64,000 nucleotides of DNA, from NCBI GenBank assembly GCA_964585385.1, contig CAZPDP010000001.1:1-64000 (forward strand). The letters are read 5' to 3'. The notes below the pieces were generated by a model, which did no database searches, was not told the DNA's origin, and saw only the letters and a program-made list of their open reading frames with translations. The position numbers and the translations under genes were made by a program. The DNA comes from JAGXLC01 sp964585385. Its GTDB lineage: Bacteria > Bacteroidota > Bacteroidia > Bacteroidales > UBA12077. Each line of letters begins with the position of its first letter. The stretch's first letter is position 1. Positions 8,238 through 17,364 of the stretch are shown piece after piece.

Positions 8238-8265
8238 GAAAGCCACCCCTTATGGAGTGGCTGAT
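8238..8265. terminator. Weak hairpin between mscS-type gene and plsY
   Basis: AGCCAC pairs with GTGGCT around about 10 bases in the gap between convergent genes. The adjacent T-runs are poor, so this may be only a weak terminator. Confidence 0.4.
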
Positions 8266-8292
8266 ATATTGAAATTTGAAAGCATTCTTGTA

Positions 8293-8949
8293 TTAATTGT
8301 CTTTGTTTTTTCCGGATCTCAACGTTAATTTAGAAAGATCTGCTTTCGATTCCTCATTATGAAGGAGCCGTTCAATATTTTTCTGGTGTGTTAATATAAC
8401 CAGAACGGCAATTAATATAGAGAAAATGATAAGCGAAGTTGCCGATGCATTAAATACTGTAATAATAAGTATGGGAAAAGATATTCCAGCCAGCAGTGAA
8501 CTTAATGATACGTAACGGGTTAGAAACAGGGTAGCAAAAAATATGCCTGCCATGATTAGAGTGGGATAGAAACTGATTCCCAGTATGGCTCCGAATAAGG
8601 TTGCCACACCTTTTCCGCCCTTAAAACCTACATAGACTGGAAATATGTGCCCCAGAATTGCAGCTATTCCGTAAACGACCTGAACCGTGGTAAATAATTC
8701 CGAACCAACTGGAAAAGCGGGGTTCAGATAAATCAGGTTAACTGCCAAAAATCCTTTGAACAAGTCAACCAGGAATACAATTATGCCCGGTTTTGTTCCC
8801 AGCACCCTGAAAGTATTTGTAGCACCTGCATTACCACTTCCATATTCTCTAACATCTAAGTCAAAAAACATTCTGCCAATCCAGACGGATGTAGGTATTG
8901 AGCCTATTAAATAGGCAGCAATAATCAATAAACCCGAAATTAAACTCAT
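8293..8949 (-). CDS. plsY: Glycerol-3-phosphate acyltransferase PlsY
   Basis: Transfers the acyl group of acyl-phosphate to glycerol-3-phosphate, the first step of phosphatidic acid synthesis. About five hydrophobic helices span the 218 residues. The conserved loops are YLIGSIPTSVW near residue 13, REYGSGNAGATNTFRVLG (about 34-51), and HIFPVYVGFKGGKGVATLFG (about 101-120). The last ~25 residues form a charged cytoplasmic tail. Confidence 0.93.
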   Translation of the reverse strand: MSLISGLLIIAAYLIGSIPTSVWIGRMFFDLDVREYGSGNAGATNTFRVLGTKPGIIVFLVDLFKGFLAVNLIYLNPAFPVGSELFTTVQVVYGIAAILGHIFPVYVGFKGGKGVATLFGAILGISFYPTLIMAGIFFATLFLTRYVSLSSLLAGISFPILIITVFNASATSLIIFSILIAVLVILTHQKNIERLLHNEESKADLSKLTLRSGKNKDN

Positions 8950-9042
8950 ATAATAAACCTCCTCACTTACGCACGCAAATTAACGAAATAAATGTGAAAA
9001 AATCATTAATTGCTTCTCTATAAAAACTGCAAAAGTAAAACT

Positions 9043-10704
9043 TTATTTCCCGGGACATTGTTTAATTACACTTTGCTTAATTTTTTTGTTGCCGTATGCT
9101 TTGTCAAAAGCTTCACTAAACTGTTTGGCAAGTTTCCGGGCCTGTTTTTCATAAGCTTTTTTGTCCTCCCAGGTATTTTTAGGGAAGAGTATTTCAGAAG
9201 GAACTCCCGGACATTTTACGGGTATGTCGAGATGAAAGGTTTCATCATAGGAGAAATGACCTTTTTCAAGATTTCCGTTGAGTGTGGCGTCTACCATTTT
9301 ACGTGTATTGTTGATGTCTATTCTTTTACCTTTGCCGTATGGCCCACCGGTCCATCCGGTATTGATAAGATAGACCTGTGTGTTGTGTTTTTTCATTTTT
9401 TCCCCTAGCATCTCTGAATAAACATCAGGATTTGCGGGCATAAAGGGTTGTCCAAAGAACCTGGAAAAGGTTGCTATTGGCTCTGTAATCCCTGTTTCTG
9501 TACCTGCTAATTTACTGGTATACCCCATAAGAAACCAAAGCATTGCCTGGTCTGAATTCAGCTTGGCCACCGGGGGCAATACACCATAAGCATCTGCGGT
9601 TAAAAATAGTATTGTATTGGGATGACCTGATGTGGAATCTTCTTTAATATTCTGGAGATATCTGAGTGGGTAGGAGGCTCTTGAATTTGGTGTAAATCTG
9701 TCGTCATTAAAATCAAAAGTACCGTTGGGATAAGTCATAGCGTTCTCCACGATGGCACCATGATCCTGGTAATAATCTTTATGCATAACAGCATTGTAAA
9801 TTTCCGGTTCTTTTTTCGGATTTATGTCGATCATCTTAGCATAGCATCCATTTTCGAAATTGGCTATCCCTGTTTCACTCCAGCCGTGTTCATCGTCACC
9901 AAGTAGAGCCCTTGATGGATCAGCAGAAAGAGTGGTCTTTCCTGTTCCCGATAACCCAAGCAGGAGCGCACAATCACCATTTGGTCCTTCGTTTGCAGAG
10001 CAGTGTAGAGGGAGAATGTTTTCAAAAGGCAGGTAATAGTTCATAACTGTGAACATGAGTTTTTTAACACTGCCTAAATAAGCCGAGCCAATAATGACAC
10101 CTTTTCTTTTATCGAAATCTATGGCAACTATCATGTTTGAAGTTTGCCCGTCAGCTAATTTTCTGAGTCTTCCATCGTATCGTTTTCTGTTCAGTTTATC
10201 GTAAGGGAGAGTTACCAGCGTAAAAGGCTTTTCAGCGAAAATACTTTTATCAATATCGTCGGGAACCGGCCTGAACATATTGTCGGTAAATAATGCTGTT
10301 AAAGCCCTGTCTGTAATAGTCTTAACGGGGAGTGCGAAAGAAGGATCAGCACCAATAACCCTATCAGTGACATAGATTTCTTTCTTCTTCTTTAATAATT
10401 TACAGGCATCTTCATAAACCATATTGAAGGTCTCTTCGTCTATGGGGATATTATTAGGTGAATCCCAGTCTATTGTTGCCTGGCTTTTTGGCCTTTTTAC
10501 AATTACTGTGTCTTTTGGGCTTCTGCCTGTAGATTCAATGGGTGTCCAGGTAGCAAGAGCGCCACTTTCAGATATTATCGCTTCATGTTTATCAATAGCC
10601 TCTTTAATAAGTGTTTCCCTGGCAGAATTGTTTTTAGTCTTATTGGAATTTTCCAAAAGCATAGCTAACTCATCCTTTTTTTCAGTATCTAATTTTTGAT
10701 CCAT
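9043..10704 (-). CDS. pckA: Phosphoenolpyruvate carboxykinase (ATP)
   Basis: Interconverts oxaloacetate and PEP with ATP/ADP. The kinase-1 motif GLSGTGKTTLSADPSRALLG and the following DDEHGW metal-binding segment are clear near residues 249-273. GWTGGPYGKGKRIDI lies near 451-465. Length (553) is a little above the usual 520-540. In fermentative Bacteroidota the enzyme often runs in the carboxylating, ATP-forming direction. ppdK lies about 150 bp upstream on the same strand, but a terminator separates them, so each probably has its own promoter. Confidence 0.95.
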   Translation of the reverse strand: MDQKLDTEKKDELAMLLENSNKTKNNSARETLIKEAIDKHEAIISESGALATWTPIESTGRSPKDTVIVKRPKSQATIDWDSPNNIPIDEETFNMVYEDACKLLKKKKEIYVTDRVIGADPSFALPVKTITDRALTALFTDNMFRPVPDDIDKSIFAEKPFTLVTLPYDKLNRKRYDGRLRKLADGQTSNMIVAIDFDKRKGVIIGSAYLGSVKKLMFTVMNYYLPFENILPLHCSANEGPNGDCALLLGLSGTGKTTLSADPSRALLGDDEHGWSETGIANFENGCYAKMIDINPKKEPEIYNAVMHKDYYQDHGAIVENAMTYPNGTFDFNDDRFTPNSRASYPLRYLQNIKEDSTSGHPNTILFLTADAYGVLPPVAKLNSDQAMLWFLMGYTSKLAGTETGITEPIATFSRFFGQPFMPANPDVYSEMLGEKMKKHNTQVYLINTGWTGGPYGKGKRIDINNTRKMVDATLNGNLEKGHFSYDETFHLDIPVKCPGVPSEILFPKNTWEDKKAYEKQARKLAKQFSEAFDKAYGNKKIKQSVIKQCPGK

Positions 10705-10799
10705 AATATGAAAATTAATAAAAAATTAAATTGTATAACTGTTTATACTATTTATTCTTAAAAATCCCTTAAAGATAATTAAATATAATTATTAAATAA

Positions 10800-10835
10800 A
10801 AATTGAGGGCTGTACTCTTTGACAACCCTCAATTT
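10800..10835 (-). terminator. Rho-independent terminator of ppdK
   Basis: AAATTGAGGG (10800-10809) pairs with CCCTCAATTT (10826-10835), with an extra TGT/ACA inside. Read on the minus strand, the stem is followed by TTTTTATTT, just after the ppdK stop codon. Confidence 0.85.
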
Positions 10836-10857
10836 CTGTTAACTATTTTGTAATTTA

Positions 10858-13584
10858 TTACTGCTTTTCTTTGATTGAAGCCTGTGCAGCAGCTAGTCGT
10901 GCGATTGGTACACGGAAGGGTGAACAGCTGACATAATTCATGCCTACTCTGTGGCAGAATTCTACTGAGCTTGGTTCTCCACCGTGTTCACCACATATAC
11001 CTACTTTAAGGTCTTTGCGTTTGCTTCTTCCCCGTTTGGTTCCCAATTCCACAAGCTGACCTACACCTTCCTGATCCAGAACCTGGAAGGGATCATTTTT
11101 CAGGATGCCTTTGTTAAGGTATACGGGAAGGAATTTTCCTGCGTCATCCCTTGAGAAACCGAAGGTCATCTGAGTTAAATCATTGGTACCAAATGAGAAG
11201 AATTCTGCTGATTCAGCTATTTTATCTGCTGTAAGAGCCGCTCTTGGCACCTCTATCATGGTTCCAACCAGGTAGTCAATCTTATCGTTGTATTCTTCAA
11301 ATACTTGGTCAACAGTATTTCTGACAATTTCTTCCTGCAACTTCATTTCCTCGACTGATCCTGTAAGCGGAATCATAATTTCGGGATAAGTTTTGATGCC
11401 TTTTTTCTTGAGGTTGAGCGCTGCTTCAATAATAGCCCTCGCCTGCATTTCTGTAATCTCGGGATATGTATTACCCAGTCGGCAGCCTCTGTGACCCAGC
11501 ATTGGGTTAGTTTCATCCAGTGCCTCCACAGTTTTCTTCACTTCTTCTAGGCTTACACCCAGGTTATCAGCCATTTGTTTCTGGTTTTTCTCTTCATGAG
11601 GCACAAATTCGTGCAGTGGCGGATCGAGAAGTCTAACTGTTACAGGCAGATCCTGCATGGCTTCGAAAATACCCTCAAAGTCTTCTCTCTGAATAGGTAA
11701 CAGTTTTTCAAGCGCTTTTCTTCTTCCTTCCTCGTTGGTGGCAAGAATCATTTCCCTCATAGCAGTAATTCGGTCACCTTCAAAGAACATATGTTCTGTT
11801 CGGCAGAGGCCAATACCTTTTGCACCGAATTTCCTGGCAGTTTTAGAATCTTTTGGAGTATCGGCGTTGGTACGAACCAACATTTTAGTGTATTTTTCAG
11901 ATAATTCCATCAGTTGGGCAAAGTTACCACTCAATTCGGGTTCGTGAGTGGGTACTTTTCCTTCGTAAACCTCGCCGGTTGTACCATTCAGAGAAACCCA
12001 GTCTCCTTCTTTGAAAGTTTTGCCATCAACTGTCATTGTTTTTTCTTTATAGTTGATCTGTACGGCACCTGCTCCTGATACACAGCATTTACCCATGCCT
12101 CTTGCAACAACGGCTGCGTGAGATGTCATACCCCCTCTGGCAGTGAGAATACCTTTGGCCAAATTCATTCCCTTGAGGTCTTCAGGGGAAGTTTCAATTC
12201 TGGCCAGAATCACTTTTTTACCTGCTTCACCCCATTCTTCTGCATCATCTGCAAAGAATACTAACTGACCTGTAGCTGCTCCGGGTGAGGCTGGCAGTCC
12301 TTTGGCTATAGTTGTAGCTTTTTCCAGTTCTTTTGGATCGAAAACAGGGTGTAAAAGTTCATCAAGTTTATTGGGCTCGTTTCTTAGCACGGCTAATTCT
12401 TCATCGATGACTCCTTCTTCAAGCATGTCCATGGCAATCTTTACCATAGCAGCACCTGTTCTCTTGCCGTTTCTTGTTTGCAGAAGCCATAATTTACCTT
12501 CCTGAATGGTAAATTCAAGGTCCTGCATGTCTTTGTAATGTTTTTCAAGCTTTTCCTGTATTTCGTAAAGCTCTTTGTAAATTTCGGGCCAGGATTCTTC
12601 CAGAGAAGGATAGTCTCTTTTTCTTACTTCTTCTGAAATTCCCTGTAATTGTGCCCATTTCAGTGAACCTTCTTTGGTAATTTCCTGGGGTGTTCGTATA
12701 CCGGCTACAACGTCTTCACCCTGCGCATTCATAAGATACTCTCCATTAAAACGGTTTTCTCCGGTGGCAGCATCACGTGTGAACGCAACACCTGTACCGG
12801 AGCTTTCACCCATGTTACCAAAGACCATGGCCTGCACGTTTACTGCAGTACCCCACTCTTCCGGTATCTTGTTAATTTTACGGTAATACTTTGCTCTGTC
12901 GTTATTCCATGAATCAAATACAGCCAAAACAGAACCCCATAGCTGTTCCCATGGATCGGTTGGGAATTCTTTGTCTAATCTTTTTTTAATAACTGCTTTG
13001 AATTCTTTTACTAAATCCTGTAAGTCTTCTGTGGTAAGGTCTACATCTTTTTCAACTCCCTTTTCCTCTTTTTTACTCTCGATAATTTCTTCAAAAGGAT
13101 CGGTGTCTTCTTTAGACTCGGGTTTTAAGCCCATTACCACGTCACCATACATTTGAATAAAGCGGCGGTATGAATCCCATGCGAAACGTGGGTTGTTTGT
13201 TTTCTTAATAAGCCCTTCGACAGCTTCTTCATTTAAACCAAGGTTTAAAACTGTATCCATCATACCCGGCATGGAAACCCTGGCTCCTGAACGTACAGAT
13301 ACCAGGCAGGGTGATTCACTGCTTCCAAATATGGTTCCGGTTTGTTCTTCTATTTTTTTAATCTCTTTTTCTACTTCTTCTTTCAGGAGCTCTTTGATTT
13401 TTTCAGCACCTACTTTATTGTATTCTGTACAAACATCTGTAGTGATAGTAAATCCAGGAGGTACGGGTACCCCGATTGAACTCATTTCTGCAAGGTTAGC
13501 TCCTTTTCCACCAAGAAGATTTTTCATCTTGGTATTTCCTTCTGCTGTTTTATTTCCAAAACTATAGACTCTTTTTTCAGTCAT
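10858..13584 (-). CDS. ppdK: Pyruvate, phosphate dikinase
   Basis: Interconverts pyruvate + ATP + Pi and PEP + AMP + PPi. The 908 residues carry an N-terminal ATP-grasp domain (GGKGANLAEMSSIGVPVPPGF near 25; SVRSGARVSMPGMMDTVLNLG near 96), the swivelling phosphohistidine domain GGMTSHAAVVARGMGKCCV (about 484-502), and a C-terminal PEP-utilising barrel with GTMIEVPRAALTAD and FSFGTNDLTQMTFGFSRDD. All expected motifs are intact. With pckA it forms a PEP-pyruvate-oxaloacetate node. Confidence 0.96.
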   Translation of the reverse strand: MTEKRVYSFGNKTAEGNTKMKNLLGGKGANLAEMSSIGVPVPPGFTITTDVCTEYNKVGAEKIKELLKEEVEKEIKKIEEQTGTIFGSSESPCLVSVRSGARVSMPGMMDTVLNLGLNEEAVEGLIKKTNNPRFAWDSYRRFIQMYGDVVMGLKPESKEDTDPFEEIIESKKEEKGVEKDVDLTTEDLQDLVKEFKAVIKKRLDKEFPTDPWEQLWGSVLAVFDSWNNDRAKYYRKINKIPEEWGTAVNVQAMVFGNMGESSGTGVAFTRDAATGENRFNGEYLMNAQGEDVVAGIRTPQEITKEGSLKWAQLQGISEEVRKRDYPSLEESWPEIYKELYEIQEKLEKHYKDMQDLEFTIQEGKLWLLQTRNGKRTGAAMVKIAMDMLEEGVIDEELAVLRNEPNKLDELLHPVFDPKELEKATTIAKGLPASPGAATGQLVFFADDAEEWGEAGKKVILARIETSPEDLKGMNLAKGILTARGGMTSHAAVVARGMGKCCVSGAGAVQINYKEKTMTVDGKTFKEGDWVSLNGTTGEVYEGKVPTHEPELSGNFAQLMELSEKYTKMLVRTNADTPKDSKTARKFGAKGIGLCRTEHMFFEGDRITAMREMILATNEEGRRKALEKLLPIQREDFEGIFEAMQDLPVTVRLLDPPLHEFVPHEEKNQKQMADNLGVSLEEVKKTVEALDETNPMLGHRGCRLGNTYPEITEMQARAIIEAALNLKKKGIKTYPEIMIPLTGSVEEMKLQEEIVRNTVDQVFEEYNDKIDYLVGTMIEVPRAALTADKIAESAEFFSFGTNDLTQMTFGFSRDDAGKFLPVYLNKGILKNDPFQVLDQEGVGQLVELGTKRGRSKRKDLKVGICGEHGGEPSSVEFCHRVGMNYVSCSPFRVPIARLAAAQASIKEKQ

Positions 13585-13833
13585 GTTACATTGATTTTTT
13601 ATTAATTATAAGATTACTAATATTTACTGAGTTATTCAGTGGTCTACAAATATATTCAAATTTATGTAAAATTGTTTATTGCAAGATTAATAATTCATTA
13701 TGACCATTTAAAGCCTGAAGAATATGAAAAGATAGCGTTTGAACGTCATCTGCAGAATATTTCATTTCAAACGTTTTCAGTAATTCTAAACAAATTTTTT
13801 GTATAATGGTTTTACAAAATAAAAACTCTGATT

Positions 13834-14607
13834 ATGAATAAAGATAAAGAAGGTTTATATGTTGTATGTGGTGCCACCAGTGGTTTTGGAGGTGCGGTTA
13901 CAGACAGGCTTCTAAAAGATGGGCATAATGTGCTGGCAATTGCAAGAACTCAGGAAAAGCTAAAAAGGCTTAAGAATGAATATCCTGAACAGGTGGATTA
14001 TATTGCAGGGGATCTGACACATCATTCAACACTTGAAGAAATTGAAAGCAAAACCGGTAGTTCTTTTTTGAAGGGTATCTTCATAAATTCCGGAGGTCCA
14101 CCAGCAAAAAGTATCGAAGAAACAACAATGGATGACTGGGATTCAGCTTATTATACCATTTTCAGGTGGAAAGTGGAACTTGCAAAAATACTTCTTCCGA
14201 AATTCAAACAACAAGGTTATGGCAGAATACTGTTTCTTGAGAGCTCTTCTGTTAAGCAACCCATTGAAAATCTTGTTTTAAGTACTTCCTTACGGCTCGG
14301 AATTGTAGGTTTTGCTAAAACTTTATCGGAAGAGATGGCTCATAAGGGAGTTACTGTGAATATTCTTGCGCCGGGATTTCATGATACACAGGCTCTGAAT
14401 CGATTGATTGTAAAAAAAGCTGAAAATGAAGGTATTTCTGAAGAGGAAGCCAAACAAAAGTTTGTACTGAACACAAAGGTGGGTAAATTGGGTAATCCCG
14501 GAGAACTGGCCTCAATTGCAGTGTGGCTGTTATCAGAAGAATCCGGCTATATAACAGGGCAGACTATTTCTGTGGATGGAGGAGTGATAAAAGGAGTTTT
14601 TGGTTGA
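13834..14607 (+). CDS. SDR-family oxidoreductase with atypical active site
   Basis: A 257-residue Rossmann-fold protein. The nucleotide motif GATSGFGGA sits at residues 13-21, D60-L near the adenine pocket, NSGGPP at 85-90 (in place of NNAG), and PGFHDTQ followed by GYITGQTISVDGG at the C-terminus. The catalytic Ser region (ESSSVKQ, 136-141) is present, but the usual Tyr-x3-Lys is replaced by Ser150-x3-Arg154 (STSLR). A subgroup of SDRs with this replacement exists, and its substrate is unknown to me. The gene stops 3 bp before the convergent siaC-like gene ends. Confidence 0.85.
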   Translation: MNKDKEGLYVVCGATSGFGGAVTDRLLKDGHNVLAIARTQEKLKRLKNEYPEQVDYIAGDLTHHSTLEEIESKTGSSFLKGIFINSGGPPAKSIEETTMDDWDSAYYTIFRWKVELAKILLPKFKQQGYGRILFLESSSVKQPIENLVLSTSLRLGIVGFAKTLSEEMAHKGVTVNILAPGFHDTQALNRLIVKKAENEGISEEEAKQKFVLNTKVGKLGNPGELASIAVWLLSEESGYITGQTISVDGGVIKGVFG

Positions 14608-14610
14608 TTT

Positions 14611-15000
14611 TTATTCGAATTCTTTGATGTTTATTTCTACATCAGCTTCTCTTTCAAAATCTTTTACTTCTTCTATCATGTCCGGGTCATCCGGATCGAA
14701 GAACCAGTTAATTTCGGCCTCCCCGTCATCTTCTTTATTGTACCTTTTTAATATTTCGAAAATATCCAAAAGGCATTTGGTTGTACTGGTATTAAAATAT
14801 ATTAATTTGATGTTCAGGGTAACTTTCCTTCTTTCTTTCCCGATAAATTCTTTGATCCAGTTAATCAGGGGGAGATAAAATTTATATGCCTCTTCCATAT
14901 AGGATTCTCCTGATATTTCACAAACACCACTATCAGCATTAAAACTGACGCTAGGGTAATATGGATTAGAAGGGGTTCTGTTAATCTCAATATTCTTCAT
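14611..15000 (-). CDS. siaC: SiaC-like regulatory phosphoprotein (DUF1987)
   Basis: A 129-residue DUF1987 protein. It opens with NIEINRTPSNPYYPSVSF and has the GESYMEEAYKFY element. The phospho-acceptor region NTSTTK lies at residues 70-75, where SiaC of Pseudomonas is phosphorylated on Thr68 by SiaB and dephosphorylated by SiaA. The middle, WIKEFIGKERRKVTLNIKL, fits the beta core. It is last in the four-gene minus-strand operon and overlaps the kinase gene by 14 bp, so translational coupling is likely. In Pseudomonas, unphosphorylated SiaC activates the cyclase SiaD; no such partner is encoded here. Confidence 0.9.
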   Translation of the reverse strand: MKNIEINRTPSNPYYPSVSFNADSGVCEISGESYMEEAYKFYLPLINWIKEFIGKERRKVTLNIKLIYFNTSTTKCLLDIFEILKRYNKEDDGEAEINWFFDPDDPDMIEEVKDFEREADVEINIKEFE

Positions 15001-15538
15001 TATTATTGATTTTTACGGTAAGTTTAAAAATAGATAACTCTCTGTTTTTTTCTATTATACTGTATTCTAAATTGTTGTTTGAAATAATTTTAGCTTGCAC
15101 AAGCCCTATTCTTGCACCGAATTTATAGCCGGGAGAACTTCTTCTCAGTTCACTTTTTAGTTCTTTTAATTCTTCAATGTTTGAATTGTTTATGATTTCG
15201 CATCTCTCTGTGAGAATATTAGCATCTTTTGCCTTAACAATGTTTTTTGTAGTAAACCGGTACTGGTCGTTTACTTCTTGTAAATTTAATTCTCCAATTC
15301 CGATTCTTCTGTTTTCATTTTTTAATGTGTAATATTCTTCTGAATAAAATGAGACATTTTGAGCCATTTCCACATAAATCTTAAAAAGCTTTTTTTGCAG
15401 GAAGAGGTTTTGCTGGGTGTACATCTTCATGTAATTACCGAACATGGTAAGAAGGTCAATGAAAAAGGGGCCTTCATAGGAAAATAAACTTACAGCATTT
15501 TGATTATCAGCTTTGTATTTGTCGAAATATTCCAGCAT
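14987..15538 (-). CDS. siaB: SiaB-like protein kinase (GHKL/HATPase fold)
   Basis: A 183-residue protein resembling SiaB, the kinase that phosphorylates the DUF1987 antagonist. The N-box equivalent is KIYVEMAQNVSFYS (about residues 52-65, E..QN), and the G-box-like GARIGLVQAK is near 145. Short beta strands between them fit an anti-sigma-type ATPase. It is flanked by a PP2C phosphatase gene (1 bp apart) and siaC (14-bp overlap), exactly the gene set needed for a phosphorylation switch. Assignment rests on context plus these motifs. Confidence 0.82.
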   Translation of the reverse strand: MLEYFDKYKADNQNAVSLFSYEGPFFIDLLTMFGNYMKMYTQQNLFLQKKLFKIYVEMAQNVSFYSEEYYTLKNENRRIGIGELNLQEVNDQYRFTTKNIVKAKDANILTERCEIINNSNIEELKELKSELRRSSPGYKFGARIGLVQAKIISNNNLEYSIIEKNRELSIFKLTVKINNNEEY

Positions 15539-15539
15539 T

Positions 15540-17360
15540 TCAAATAATTTTAGCGCCTACAACGGTTATATCATCACGTTGCTCCGTATTTTTCTTGAAC
15601 TTTTCAAGTTCTTCGTCCAGTCTTACTTTTTGGTAAGACAAAGGTTGATCAGCATTCTGATTCAGGATGCTAAAAAACCGTTTGCTGCTGAATCTTTTAC
15701 CTTCTGTATTAACCTGATCTATGAGTCCATCGCTGCTAAGATATAAAATATCGTTCTTTTTAAACTGCAACTTTTGTGTGGAAAATTGTTTTTCTTTTTT
15801 ATTCTTGTTTATTCCACCAATGGAATACCTGTTTCCTTTTACTTGTTCAATTTTACCCATGTCCTGTTTGTAATAATAGAGAGGTCTTTTTGCTCCTGCA
15901 AATTTTATAGTTTTCTCCTGGTTATTGGTTTCATCTATAGAAATAAGACACACATCCATACCATCAGTGTTGTCTGTATGCTCTTGTTTTAGCGCTTTTA
16001 TAATATAATCGTTGAGGTAATATAATATTTTTCCGGGGTCATAAATTTTTCTTTCGTTGATTAATTCATTGAATATACGGTTTCCTATCATCGACATGAA
16101 AGCCCCGGGTACTCCATGGCCTGTACAATCCACCACAGCAAGGAAAGTTTTGTCCGGTTGGCCGTTATTTTGGTTTATTTCTGTATACCAGTAGAAATCC
16201 CCAGAAACCACATCTTTGGGTTTATACAAAATGAAAGTTTCAAATTTTTTATTCAATTCATTAGGGGTAGGAAGTATGGCCTGTTGTATGTTTTGGGCAT
16301 AACTAATACTATCATTCAGTTTCGTGTTTTGGGTTTCCAGTTTATCTTTTTGTTCCTGGATTTGAACATTTTGTTGGTTTATCTTTTTATTTTGTTCAGC
16401 AAGTAGTTGATAAGCCTTTTTTTTCTGACGATAAAAATAAAGCAGTAAAAAGGTGAATATTAAAGCAATACCCACAAGAAAGATTAGCCCGTGGCGTATG
16501 GTTTTTTCCAGTTTAAGCTGGGCTTGTTTTTTCTTAAGATCAAGCTCTTTCATTTCAAGTTGCATTTGTCTTTCCCTGCTGATACGTTCAGCCCTTTCCA
16601 GGCTGTCCTCAGTCATTTTTCTCAGGTCACGCTCCTGCGCGAGTTGTTTTTCTGTTTTCTTTTTATCTGAAACTGCCCGTGTAACCTGACTTTCTGTCTC
16701 CTTCTGCATTTCTGAAATTTCCTGATTTTTTATGTGCTTATCAATCGAAGAATAGAGATCAAAATATTCCATGCTTTTTTCTGAGTTGCCCAATTGCTTG
16801 TGGTTTTCAGAAAGCATACCGTAACAACTTCTTATAAACTCCATGTTTTCCAGTTCCTTGGCCAGTGTAAGTGCTTCTTCTGCATGCTGATTTGATTTTG
16901 TGTATTGCTGGTTGTTCTGGTAAGCCTGGGACAGGTTTATTAATCCACTAATAATACTGTTCTTCATCTTCAGTTCACGGCTGACTTTTATTCCCCTTTG
17001 AAATTCTTTAACAGCCTTATCGTATTCGCCCTTTTCGGAATAAATCATCCCTAAATAATAGCTGATAAGCTTTATTCCGTTTTTATTATTAAGGTCCTGG
17101 TTTAATTTCAGACACCTGTTGAAATATTGCAGGGCTTTGCCGAGCTGGTTGTTTTGCCAGTATATAAATGCAGCTTTATTGGAATATTCCAGTTCCTGGG
17201 ATTTGTTTCCAGCTTCTTTGTGTTTAGCAATCTGCTGTTCGTATTCCCTTAGTTTCTCCCTGTCTGATTGATTGATCTCCTGGGAATGGATGGTCTCCGG
17301 CTGAAAGATTGCAGCCAGGATCAGAGACGTAATGAGTGCTATTTGCCTTATATTTTTCAA
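15540..17360 (-). CDS. TPR-containing membrane PP2C (SpoIIE-type) phosphatase
   Basis: A 606-residue protein with a signal peptide (about 1-26, ending near IHSQ), tetratricopeptide repeats over about 30-210 (GNKSQELEYSNKAAFIY, LGKALQYFNRCLKLN, GEYDKAVKEFQRGIKV), a coiled coil, one transmembrane helix near 290-311 (LIFLVGIALIFTFLLLYFY), a second coiled coil, and a SpoIIE domain (about 360-606). Catalytic acidic motifs are visible: GDFYWY, VDCTGHGVPGAFMSM, SSDGLIDQ, QRDDITVVG. The periplasmic TPR half should sense a ligand or partner and control a cytoplasmic phosphatase. SiaA likewise is a membrane PP2C, though with HAMP rather than TPR. Confidence 0.9.
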   Translation of the reverse strand: MKNIRQIALITSLILAAIFQPETIHSQEINQSDREKLREYEQQIAKHKEAGNKSQELEYSNKAAFIYWQNNQLGKALQYFNRCLKLNQDLNNKNGIKLISYYLGMIYSEKGEYDKAVKEFQRGIKVSRELKMKNSIISGLINLSQAYQNNQQYTKSNQHAEEALTLAKELENMEFIRSCYGMLSENHKQLGNSEKSMEYFDLYSSIDKHIKNQEISEMQKETESQVTRAVSDKKKTEKQLAQERDLRKMTEDSLERAERISRERQMQLEMKELDLKKKQAQLKLEKTIRHGLIFLVGIALIFTFLLLYFYRQKKKAYQLLAEQNKKINQQNVQIQEQKDKLETQNTKLNDSISYAQNIQQAILPTPNELNKKFETFILYKPKDVVSGDFYWYTEINQNNGQPDKTFLAVVDCTGHGVPGAFMSMIGNRIFNELINERKIYDPGKILYYLNDYIIKALKQEHTDNTDGMDVCLISIDETNNQEKTIKFAGAKRPLYYYKQDMGKIEQVKGNRYSIGGINKNKKEKQFSTQKLQFKKNDILYLSSDGLIDQVNTEGKRFSSKRFFSILNQNADQPLSYQKVRLDEELEKFKKNTEQRDDITVVGAKII

Positions 17361-17364
17361 AATT

